From: Alphaproteobacteria bacterium
GTDB taxonomy: Bacteria > Pseudomonadota > Alphaproteobacteria > SMXP01
Reading direction: 5' to 3'
NCBI GenBank assembly: GCA_028285305.1
Contig: JANQPV010000004.1
Span: forward strand, 105,685 to 152,604
Length of the DNA stretch: 46,920 nucleotides
Shown: piece by piece, positions 7,901 through 15,215 of the stretch
Layout: the number at the start of each line of letters is the position of its first letter
How positions within the stretch are numbered: the stretch's first letter is position 1
Position numbers and translations under genes: made by a program
The notes under the pieces: generated by a model
Seen by the model: the letters and a program-made list of their open reading frames with translations, nothing else
Told to the model about the DNA's origin: nothing
Databases searched by the model: none

Positions 7901-8398
7901 TTCGGCCCTCCCTGACCTCTTTGTCACATTAGTGTCATATAAGATACGCACAAATTGCGCATTAGCAAGCTAAAAAACGCACTCATTGCGTTTTTCATGC
8001 ATTTTTGCCCCCCAGGGCGGTTGGGTGGGACGAAAGCGGGGCGCAGGGCAGTACATCCTTTCATTTGATAGAGTATCGGCTCCCAGCGGTAGTCTATCAC
8101 CTAATGCGTACACTGAGTGACGTATTTTGAGCGGCCCCATGGATTGCACCCGATGCACACGAAACGAATAGGTCTAAGTCCAGTGTACACGGGCATTCGG
8201 CTCCCAAAGAGGACAGTCTGTGTTCGGCATTATTCAGAAATACATCGGCCTACAAAGGATCGGTATACCACTCAGTCAAATGAAACGGATTGCTGCAACC
8301 ATCAGAACCAGGCCCGATCAGGTTTAACGGTCACGAGGAAATGTCCTTGTCTGGAAGAGGACCGCCCGATTCTCCAAAATGGATCATTCTTTTTCCGT
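7901..8398. other. Intergenic stretch with no supported gene
   Basis: About 500 bp, AT-richer at its left end, containing the hairpin at 7973-7995. Short frames on both strands lack ribosome sites and family features. The right end is the 3' flank of the LysR gene. Confidence 0.45.
7973..7995. terminator. A/T-flanked hairpin resembling a bidirectional terminator
   Basis: AAAAACGC, loop ACTCATT, GCGTTTTT. The GC part of the stem is only three pairs, but the A-tract and T-tract arrangement is that of a weak bidirectional terminator. It could end the LysR transcript coming from the right. Confidence 0.4.
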
Positions 8399-9313
8399 TC
8401 AACCACATCGTTTTCGCCATTTTTTTCCATTCAAAAACAGAGAGATCAATTGCGCGGCCGCGGGCGACATGAACTTGCGCTTCATACGGATCAAGGCGGG
8501 CTGAACCTGGGGTCCTTCAAGGGGCCACGGCATAACTCTCAGACGCTCCTCCCGCGCGTAAGCTTCGAGTAACGTTCGCGGGCCAAATACTATCGCGTCG
8601 CTCGACTCTGCCAACCGCACCAATACTTCGTAGTTGTCGCACACAAAGGAGGGTGTGACGGGACCACGGCCTTCGCTTCGGCCGCTTTCCATTCGCCACC
8701 GCTCGAACCTTGGGGCAGTGAACGCACCGATTCTGGGACAGTCCCGAACCGCGTCGGGACGCGGCACCTTGTCTTTGGCCAAAGGGTGTCCGGGACGAAG
8801 TGCGGCCGCAATAGAGTCTGGAGAGAGAAACTGAATCTCCAACTCATCATGATCCACAGCAATCTCCGCGTCAGCGACCAAGAAGTGCAGGTCGCCCGTT
8901 AGAAGAGAGGGCAGAAGCGTTTCAGTCTGACCGGAATGTACGGTGAGATGAATGTGGGGATGGCGGGGCACAAAGCGCTCAAGCACATCCGGCAACAATC
9001 CAAGTTCGGTTTCCGGGTCAACGCCGATCGAGACTTCGCCGGTTTCCAGGCCCTTCCAAAGTTGCACCTCGTCTTCCAGGTCACGGACACGCCGCACCAA
9101 GTCTTGGCCCCGGGCGACAACACGTTCCCCGAGCTCTGTGAGAACCAGCCGGCTCCCACTTCGATCAAAGAGCTTCGCGCCCAGCTCGTCCTCAAAACGC
9201 GCGATGCTTTTTGTAAGGGCCGGTTGCGTAAGGTGAAGGGACTCAGCGGCTGCCTGAACTGTTGGGTGGGACGCAACGGCGAGCAGGTGCCGAATATGTC
9301 TAAGATCGACCAT
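8399..9313 (-). CDS. LysR-family transcriptional regulator
   Basis: 304 residues, standard LTTR length. The helix-turn-helix is at about residues 4-63 (LRHIRHLLAVASHPTVQAA, then LHLTQPALTKSIARFEDELG and LFDRSG). The effector domain follows from about 90 (TGEVSIGVDPETELGLLP), with the second lobe around 160-260. It is divergent from the Ddn-GST fusion gene with 124 bp between starts, the usual layout for a LysR activator and its target. The intergenic region is AT-rich and could hold T-N11-A sites, but I cannot single one out. The inducer is unknown. Confidence 0.9.
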   Translation of the reverse strand: MVDLRHIRHLLAVASHPTVQAAAESLHLTQPALTKSIARFEDELGAKLFDRSGSRLVLTELGERVVARGQDLVRRVRDLEDEVQLWKGLETGEVSIGVDPETELGLLPDVLERFVPRHPHIHLTVHSGQTETLLPSLLTGDLHFLVADAEIAVDHDELEIQFLSPDSIAAALRPGHPLAKDKVPRPDAVRDCPRIGAFTAPRFERWRMESGRSEGRGPVTPSFVCDNYEVLVRLAESSDAIVFGPRTLLEAYAREERLRVMPWPLEGPQVQPALIRMKRKFMSPAAAQLISLFLNGKKWRKRCG

Positions 9314-9437
9314 GATCCGCTATTCCTCGTAGTTATGAGAATATAAAAAAATACCATTGGATTTCATGATGGAGAAGAGCAAATGTATAGGCAGCAAGAG
9401 ATCGCTTTAGGACCACAACAAAGTCAGGAGACGCACC

Positions 9438-10979
9438 ATGCCAACCGCGAGCCGAAACGCAGTCACCGAGACGTTCTTTCGCATCCATCCATGGATCTAC
9501 CGCAAGACCAACGGCCGAGTACTCGGCAAGTTCGGCGATGGCCCGGTCCTTCTTCTCAACACGCGCGGCCGAAAGAGCGGTGCCCAGCGTACCAACGGGC
9601 TCATCTATCTGGACCGAGGAAAGAGTTGGGCCGTTGCCGCGTCATGGGCGGGAGAGCCCAAACATCCTCTATGGTATCTGAATCTGAAAGCAGATCCGGA
9701 TGCGACGATCCAGATCCGTGACCGGACAATCCCCGTGCGCGCCCGCGAACTGGAAGGAGAAGAGCGAGACAAGGTCTGGCAAGAAATCGTCGCCCAAGAC
9801 CCTGGATTTGCCGAATACGAAAAGCGCACCCAAGGCATCCGAGAAATCCCTGTTGTCTTATTCGAGCCGCGCGCGACGAATGGTGTGAGCGCAAAAGACG
9901 GATTATACTACGTCTACGGATTGGGATGCTCTTACTTCACCGGCAAGTTAGAGGCTTATCTCCAAGCCAAGGGCATACCTTACCAGTCCGTGGAAATGAC
10001 CACCTCCCAGTTTCGGGCGTGCGGAGAGGCAACGGGCGTCAAGCAATTGCCCTGTGTGGAAACGCCGGACGGAACCTGGTTAACGGACACGACATCCATC
10101 ATGGAGCACTTCGAGGCGCTGGACAAAGGGCCGGCAATTCGGCCTGCGGAGGATGCCGCAGCTTTCTGCGGTCTGCTGTTCGAAGATCTTTTCGATGAAT
10201 GGTACTGGCGTCCCGCCCTTTATTATCGCTGGGCATTCAATGAGGATGCCACTTTGATGAGTGCGCAAATAGGGCGCACCATGGCACGTGATCTACCGCT
10301 TCCTCTGTTTCTGCGTCAGCAATTCATTCTCTGGCGTCAGCGGATCGTTTACCTCAAAAAGGATGGCGTGAGCCGTAAAACCGCGCCGCTGATCGAGGCT
10401 CTCTATATGAATACGTTGCGCACACTGAACAAAGTTTTTGCGGAGCGACCGTTTTTGTTTGGCGACCGCCCCTGTGAAGCGGACTATGGCCTATTCGGTC
10501 CGTTCTACCGGCACTTTTTTTGTGACCCGACGCCGGGCGCTCTGATGCGCAATCACGCGCCTCATCTGGCCCATTGGGTGACGCGCATGTTGACAACGAC
10601 ACCGGTTGATCTAGAGAACGTCGACGCCATTACCGAGATACCTGAGGATCTCGACTTCTTCTTCGACATGATTGCTAAAGACTATCTCCCGTATCTGGAG
10701 GCGAATGCACAGGCGGTTTCCCGGCGGGAGAAGATGGTCAAGTACCGCTCCCAAGGGGTCGACTGGAAGATCCCGACTGCCCCTTATAGAGTCGAATGCT
10801 ACAATGCGTTAAAGCGCCGATTTGCAGCATTAGATCAGCAGTCTTCTAACCGTGTCACGGAACTTCTTCCGCCCGCCGCAGTGAAACTCTTGGGTAATCC
10901 CCCAACCACGATTGAGAGTCTGAAAGACCAAACCGGGGTGCGCGGAAGGCTTTGGCGCCCGGCAGCCTCTTTTGATTGA
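9438..10979 (+). CDS. Fusion of a Ddn-like (deazaflavin/F420-type) domain with a glutathione S-transferase
   Basis: 513 residues from an ATG with CAGGAG 8-13 bases upstream. Residues 1-145 match the nitroreductase/deazaflavin-dependent family (Ddn/PNPOx-like split barrel): FFRIHPWIYRKTNGRVLGKFG, LLLNTRGRKSGAQRTNGLIYL, then PLWYLNLKADPDATIQI. Residues about 155-460 are a GST: the thioredoxin-like part reads LYYVYGLGCSYFTGKLEAYL with a VKQLPCVETPDGTWLTDTTSIMEHFE segment, followed by a helical C-terminal domain. In actinobacteria Ddn-type proteins reduce substrates with F420H2; whether this organism makes F420 is unknown, so the domain may use another cofactor or only bind ligand. One chain could reduce a substrate and conjugate or deglutathionylate it. 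It is probably controlled by the divergent LysR. Confidence 0.85.
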   Translation: MPTASRNAVTETFFRIHPWIYRKTNGRVLGKFGDGPVLLLNTRGRKSGAQRTNGLIYLDRGKSWAVAASWAGEPKHPLWYLNLKADPDATIQIRDRTIPVRARELEGEERDKVWQEIVAQDPGFAEYEKRTQGIREIPVVLFEPRATNGVSAKDGLYYVYGLGCSYFTGKLEAYLQAKGIPYQSVEMTTSQFRACGEATGVKQLPCVETPDGTWLTDTTSIMEHFEALDKGPAIRPAEDAAAFCGLLFEDLFDEWYWRPALYYRWAFNEDATLMSAQIGRTMARDLPLPLFLRQQFILWRQRIVYLKKDGVSRKTAPLIEALYMNTLRTLNKVFAERPFLFGDRPCEADYGLFGPFYRHFFCDPTPGALMRNHAPHLAHWVTRMLTTTPVDLENVDAITEIPEDLDFFFDMIAKDYLPYLEANAQAVSRREKMVKYRSQGVDWKIPTAPYRVECYNALKRRFAALDQQSSNRVTELLPPAAVKLLGNPPTTIESLKDQTGVRGRLWRPAASFD

Positions 10980-11129
10980 TTTCGGATCGTTCACCAGCAT
11001 CGCCTAGGGAGGACCGTCAAGATATCTCCCACCGACGATCGCGACAGAATTCTCTGGGCGACGATCAAAAGCAGGCTCGGATCGAAGTCGATCAACGACT
11101 CTTCCTGAAGTACGCTCTGACGATCATAA

Positions 11130-11158
11130 CAGGTTCGCGCATCGACTGGGCGAACCTG
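11130..11158. terminator. Hairpin between convergent genes
   Basis: CAGGTTCGC, 11-base loop, GCGAACCTG: a perfect 9-bp stem between the Ddn-GST gene and the convergent iorB-like gene, 4 bp after the end of the latter. No T-run, so termination is only suggested. Confidence 0.45.
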
Positions 11159-11162
11159 AAGC

Positions 11163-13415
11163 CTACGACCAACTCAAATCGGCTTTGCGGAACGGAAGCT
11201 CCCGGATCCTCTTGCCGGTTGCCCGGAAAATGGCATTGCCGATGGCGGGACCGACGGGCCCAACAGGCGGTTCTCCAATCTCATTAATCCTTTCGTGTCC
11301 TGATGTTGCATCGAGATGAGTGCGGATATTGACCGGAACATCCCGCATACGCAGCATCGGATACGTATCGAAATTATTGCTGATGATGGCGCCGTTTTCG
11401 ATTTCCAGGTCTTCCATCAACGCCATGTTCAACCCATAAATCGTGCCGCCTTGTAGTTGGCTGTTGAACGCGTCGGGATTGACGATCGTGCCCGCATCCG
11501 CACCCACGTGCAGTTGGTGAATCTTGAGCTCACCAGACTTGGAGACTTCGACATGCGCAACGGCCGCTGCGGTGGTCCCGTGCAGGGGACGGCCCTCACC
11601 GCCCCAGTTCGCGATAGCAAGACCCATGCCCTGACCTTCCGGCAAAGACTTGCCCCATTCGGCACGATCCGCCAGTGTTTGTAGCAGTTTTGCCCAACCT
11701 TTATCCGCCCACGGCTCAAAAAGTTTGAGACGATAGTCCAGTGGGTCAATTCCGGCCTCATGGGCCAGCTCGTCCATGAAGGATTCCATCGCAAATGCGT
11801 TGGTGTTGTAAAATGGCCCCCGGTACGGACCAACCAAGACATTCAAGGATAGGACATGTTGCTCAACTTGAATCGACGCAATCCCGCCCCCGGCGGTGTA
11901 GGCGCTGTCTTTAAGCGCCTGATCGCCTTGACCTCGGCCCGCATGTCGGACGAGAAGAGCGGTTGGATATCCGTCTTCGCCGAGGCCGGCCTTGAGTTTG
12001 ATGGCCGCCATCGGCCGATACCGCCCCTGGCTCGTGGTCTCTTCCCTCGTCCAAATCGTGTGCACAGGCTTGCCCGGATACTTTTTCGCAACGGCCACAA
12101 CCATACGCGTATCGTCGTTAAAGGCGCGTCGGCCAAAGCCTCCGCCGACAAACGTTTGATGAATGTAGACATCTGTAACGTCCATCCCTGTTTCTTCGGC
12201 CGCGACGAGGTGCGCGAGCTCCGTATGCTGAGTTGGCATCCAAACTTCGACGCGGTCCTTGGTGACGAGCGCCGTACCGTTGAGTGGCTCCAGCATCGCG
12301 TGGTCGGCGTAACCAGAATAATAATCGTGTTCAATAACCTTGGGCGATCCCGCAATCGCATCGGGCGCATCGCCTTCGGCGACGCTAATTTCACCTTCAG
12401 ACTGCACCGCTTCGAGCGCCGCGCTTCGGATTTTGTCGTTAGATGTCCATTGAACCCCGTCGCCAAGGTCCCACTCAATGGGAAGGGCCTCAAGAGCCGT
12501 CTTGGCCTGCCAATAGTGTTCGGCAATCACGGCAACACCCGCCTGGGCAGCGGAAAAGCCAAGCGGAAACGGAGCCTCCACCGAAATCGGTTTGCGCTCT
12601 TCGTCCGGATCCACGACGACAACGTCCAACACGCCGGGCATTCCCATCACAGCAGCTTTGTCAAAGCTCTTGAGCCGGCCACCTTGGACCGGCACCTGCT
12701 TGAGCGCCGCATAGACTTTGTCTGGCACATTTACATCAATGCCAAAGACGGCCGAGCCATTCACAAGCATGGAGTCTTGGAGTTTCGGACGGGAGACTTT
12801 GGTCAAAGTGTCCCACTGAGAGCGCGGTTTGGGCGTGGGCTCTGTTTCCAACACGACTTTTGCCGCGGCTTCGGCGACGTCGCCATAAGTCAGTGAGCGC
12901 CCCGTGGGTGTGTGGGTGAGGACGCTGTTTTCGGCCTCTACTTCGCCCACGGAAACTCCCCAGGTCTGGGCGGCAGCTGCTTTCAGCCGTTCCCGCGCAC
13001 TTGCTCCCACTTGAAGAGCTGTCGCCATACGTTCTTCGCCTGTGGACCGGCCGCTGAAATAGGCAATACGCCCACCGACTTTTGCGTAGACATTGTCTTC
13101 GCGGAAGTTGCGATTGGTGTCGGCATACTCCGCGCGGATCTTCGACCAATCGGCACGCAGCTCCTCATTTATGTTCATGGGGATCTGGGTCATGACCCCA
13201 TTGCCAATGTCCGGCGGCGTGACCCGCACGACAATTTCGCCGCTGGGCAGAATTGCCAGCCATGGTGAAAACTCGTTGGCTTCGTTCGATCCGGACCAAG
13301 GTTCGCGATTGCTGAAGGCCGCCCCGGCAGGCGAAACACCGATGGCCAACCCGCCGGCGAATGCGGATGCGGTAACAACAAAATTGCGACGTGTAAGAGA
13401 TGTAAAGTCTGTCAT
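11163..13415 (-). CDS. Molybdenum hydroxylase large subunit, isoquinoline 1-oxidoreductase beta type
   Basis: 750 residues with a Tat leader: TRRNF at about 8-12 followed by a hydrophobic stretch ending SPAGAAF. The rest is the molybdopterin-binding region of the xanthine dehydrogenase family in the order typical of IorB-like proteins: an N-terminal part (LPSGEIVVRVTPPDIGNGV), then a middle part with GGGFGRRAF, and near the C-terminus NEIGEPPVGPVGPAIGNA, whose Glu (about 715) is the probable catalytic base. Such enzymes hydroxylate N-heterocycles or oxidise aldehydes, with water as oxygen donor, and act in the periplasm. Translated 12 bp after its iron-sulfur partner. No cytochrome c gene, the usual electron acceptor partner, is adjacent. 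Confidence 0.88.
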   Translation of the reverse strand: MTDFTSLTRRNFVVTASAFAGGLAIGVSPAGAAFSNREPWSGSNEANEFSPWLAILPSGEIVVRVTPPDIGNGVMTQIPMNINEELRADWSKIRAEYADTNRNFREDNVYAKVGGRIAYFSGRSTGEERMATALQVGASARERLKAAAAQTWGVSVGEVEAENSVLTHTPTGRSLTYGDVAEAAAKVVLETEPTPKPRSQWDTLTKVSRPKLQDSMLVNGSAVFGIDVNVPDKVYAALKQVPVQGGRLKSFDKAAVMGMPGVLDVVVVDPDEERKPISVEAPFPLGFSAAQAGVAVIAEHYWQAKTALEALPIEWDLGDGVQWTSNDKIRSAALEAVQSEGEISVAEGDAPDAIAGSPKVIEHDYYSGYADHAMLEPLNGTALVTKDRVEVWMPTQHTELAHLVAAEETGMDVTDVYIHQTFVGGGFGRRAFNDDTRMVVAVAKKYPGKPVHTIWTREETTSQGRYRPMAAIKLKAGLGEDGYPTALLVRHAGRGQGDQALKDSAYTAGGGIASIQVEQHVLSLNVLVGPYRGPFYNTNAFAMESFMDELAHEAGIDPLDYRLKLFEPWADKGWAKLLQTLADRAEWGKSLPEGQGMGLAIANWGGEGRPLHGTTAAAVAHVEVSKSGELKIHQLHVGADAGTIVNPDAFNSQLQGGTIYGLNMALMEDLEIENGAIISNNFDTYPMLRMRDVPVNIRTHLDATSGHERINEIGEPPVGPVGPAIGNAIFRATGKRIRELPFRKADLSWS

Positions 13416-13427
13416 TGCACTTACCCC

Positions 13428-13886
13428 CTATGCGCCCGATTTCGCCGCCTGATGGATGGCGGCGCGCACGCGAAGATACGTTCCGCAGCGGCAGATATTA
13501 TCCATGGCACCATCAATATCCTCATCGGTCGGGTTTGGGTTTTCCTTAAGAAGAGCCGCCGCCGCCATCAACATGCCAGACTGACAGTATCCGCACTGAG
13601 GAACACTTAGGTCAAGCCATGCCTTCTGCAACGGATGCGAATTATCAGGAGACAAACCTTCGATCGTCGTAATTTCGATCCCTTGAACGGCTTCTACGGG
13701 AATAGTACAGGACCGCACGGCCACACCGTCCATCATGACGGTACAGGCGCCACATTGCGCAATACCGCACCCGAACTTCGTACCCGTCATCTGCAGGTAA
13801 TCCCGCAGCGCCCACAGCAGAGGTGTCTGACCATCGATATCCAGGCTCTTTTCTTCGCCGTTGATTTTAAGTTTCATCAGCGCCAC
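13428..13886 (-). CDS. Molybdenum hydroxylase small subunit with two [2Fe-2S] centres (iorA type)
   Basis: 152 residues. I choose the GTG at 13884-13886 because GGGAGA lies 5 bases upstream; the ATG three codons later is too far from it. A plant-type ferredoxin domain has cysteines at 40, 45, 48 and 60 (FGCGIAQCGACTV and SC), and the helical domain has the second cluster ligands at 98, 101, 132 and 134 (QCGYCQSG and ICRCGTY). It passes electrons from the molybdenum centre of the following subunit. It has no leader, so export would be by piggy-back on the Tat leader of the large subunit. Divergent from soxYZ. Confidence 0.92.
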   Translation of the reverse strand: MALMKLKINGEEKSLDIDGQTPLLWALRDYLQMTGTKFGCGIAQCGACTVMMDGVAVRSCTIPVEAVQGIEITTIEGLSPDNSHPLQKAWLDLSVPQCGYCQSGMLMAAAALLKENPNPTDEDIDGAMDNICRCGTYLRVRAAIHQAAKSGA

Positions 13887-13892
13887 GCGTTT

Positions 13893-14012
13893 CTCCCTCT
13901 TGCCTAACGGTTGGCGGGACCGTACTGATCAGCCCCATCTACGATGCATAGCTATCAAGAAGCACTTTGACTATTCTTTTTGTCCTGTGCAAGAGATACC
14001 CGTTAGAGGGAG
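13893..14012. promoter_or_regulatory. Inverted repeat in the iorAB/soxYZ divergent region
   Basis: CTCCCTCT-TGCCT-AACGG (13893-13910) is answered by CCGTTAGAGGGAG (14000-14012); the arms pair over 13 bases with a 5-base bulge in the left arm. The left arm overlaps the iorA ribosome site, so part of the similarity may be accidental. It could be a shared regulator site. Confidence 0.3.
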
Positions 14013-14061
14013 GCCCGGACTGCGCGCACCATTGTCAACGGAGGCATGGGAGTTTGATCTG

Positions 14062-14544
14062 ATGAGGAAATTCGACCACTCAAGGCGAGACGCGCTGAGA
14101 ACGTCCGCAGCGTTCGCCGCTGCAACGTTTCTTTCCATGCCCAACAGTTATGCGGCGATCCCGTCGCTTCAGCCGGAAAGGGTTGAGAAACTGATACGAG
14201 ACCGCATGGGACCCGTAAAGCCCGAGCCCGGACCGATCGAGTTAAACGTGCCGCCATTGTCAGAAAGCGGAAATTCGGTTCCGTTGACCGTCAGTGTGGA
14301 AAGTCCACCCGACACGCGCATCGACCATGTGCTAGTTGTTGCGACCCGCAACCGGCGTCCCATGGTGATCGATGTGCACTTCGGCGCCGGTGCCCCCAAA
14401 GCCAAATTCTCCACCCGCATTCGCGTGAATGAGACACAAACGCTGCTTGCGTTCGCAAAACTCCAATCGGGAACGGTTTGGACGGCGCAAACCGAAGTGG
14501 ATGTGGTCATCGGCGCGTGTGAGGGTCTCGGATTTACATACTAG
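14062..14544 (+). CDS. soxY: SoxY-type sulfur carrier subunit with atypical C-terminal arm
   Basis: 160 residues from the ATG at 14062. The leader is twin-arginine-like (SRRDALRTSAAFAAATFLSM), followed by the SoxY domain (VEKLIRDRMG, then an immunoglobulin-like segment SVESPPDTRIDHVLVVATRNRRP). SoxY carries the thiosulfate-derived intermediate on a cysteine at the end of a flexible GGCGG tail. Here the only cysteine, Cys153, is present, but the tail reads IGACEGLGFTY: seven residues follow the cysteine and the glycine pattern is broken. The protein may therefore be a Sox-like carrier adapted to another partner. soxZ follows after 7 bp. No soxA, X, B, C or D is in the window. Confidence 0.85.
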   Translation: MRKFDHSRRDALRTSAAFAAATFLSMPNSYAAIPSLQPERVEKLIRDRMGPVKPEPGPIELNVPPLSESGNSVPLTVSVESPPDTRIDHVLVVATRNRRPMVIDVHFGAGAPKAKFSTRIRVNETQTLLAFAKLQSGTVWTAQTEVDVVIGACEGLGFTY

Positions 14545-14551
14545 GTCCACC

Positions 14552-14881
14552 ATGACCACCATCCGATTGTCGGTACCCTCTCCTGTCAAACGCGGCGATA
14601 TCGTCGAGATCAAGACGTTGATCATGCATCCGATGGAAACGGGATTCCGTTCCGATTCGATGGGAAAGCTCTTTCCCAAGAGGATCATCAATCTTTTTGA
14701 GTGCACGTACAATGATGTGGAAGTTGTGCGCATGGAGCTTGAAAGCGGTGTCGCACCCAATCCTTTCTTGACGTTTTTTATTGAGGCGAAAGACTCCGGA
14801 TCGCTCAAATTCCGTTGGCATGACGACAACGGAGAGATCTATGAAGACAGCGCGCCCATCGAAGTTGTTGATGCCGCTTGA
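14552..14881 (+). CDS. soxZ: SoxZ-type carrier partner
   Basis: 109 residues from the ATG at 14552, 7 bp after soxY. It matches SoxZ: TIRLSVPSPVKRGDIVEIKTLIMHPMETGFR at the N-terminus, then the partner-binding sheet with LFECTYNDVEVVRMELESGVAPNPFL and FRWHDDNGEIYEDS. SoxZ has no leader of its own and forms the heterodimer with SoxY that is exported together. In the classic pathway the pair shuttles sulfane intermediates between periplasmic enzymes. The only enzyme genes next to this pair encode the divergent iorAB-like molybdenum hydroxylase, so a role with that enzyme is possible but inferred. Confidence 0.9.
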   Translation: MTTIRLSVPSPVKRGDIVEIKTLIMHPMETGFRSDSMGKLFPKRIINLFECTYNDVEVVRMELESGVAPNPFLTFFIEAKDSGSLKFRWHDDNGEIYEDSAPIEVVDAA

Positions 14882-15215
14882 GAGAGGGCGAGCTGTGGTC
14901 TCACATCGACTCGAAGATCTGCATTGCCAATCACTCCGAGAATTGTCGGCTCAGGGTGAACAACATTCTGTTTCCGAAGCGCCGTTGCCTGGCGCCAAAT
15001 ACTGATCAGGTCACACAAGCTCAACAGTGGCTCGCCATTTAGGGTCGGAGCTACGCCTGGCATTGCTCAGTGTTAAGCTGTTGAATCTGCACCCACACGT
15101 CCAAATCCAATTTCACTTGTGCATACCGCGAGTAAAACATGCCAAATTGGCGCTCATACTTGCTCGTTTTTTATCGGTTTGCGAACGCTGACAAAGCTCA
15201 GGAATTTGGAGAGCC
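14882..15215. other. Intergenic stretch without a supported gene
   Basis: 334 bp between soxZ and the convergent large membrane protein. A 74-codon frame on the minus strand (14839-15063) overlaps the soxZ end and has no family features; I do not support it. No T-tailed hairpin is evident. Confidence 0.45.

Noticed and set aside
11856-12896. A 346-codon plus-strand frame inside the iorB-like gene.
   Set aside because: The opposite strand encodes a complete conserved enzyme; the frame has no motif.
14839-15063. A 74-codon minus-strand frame convergent with soxZ.
   Set aside because: It overlaps soxZ, lacks a ribosome site and has no family features.
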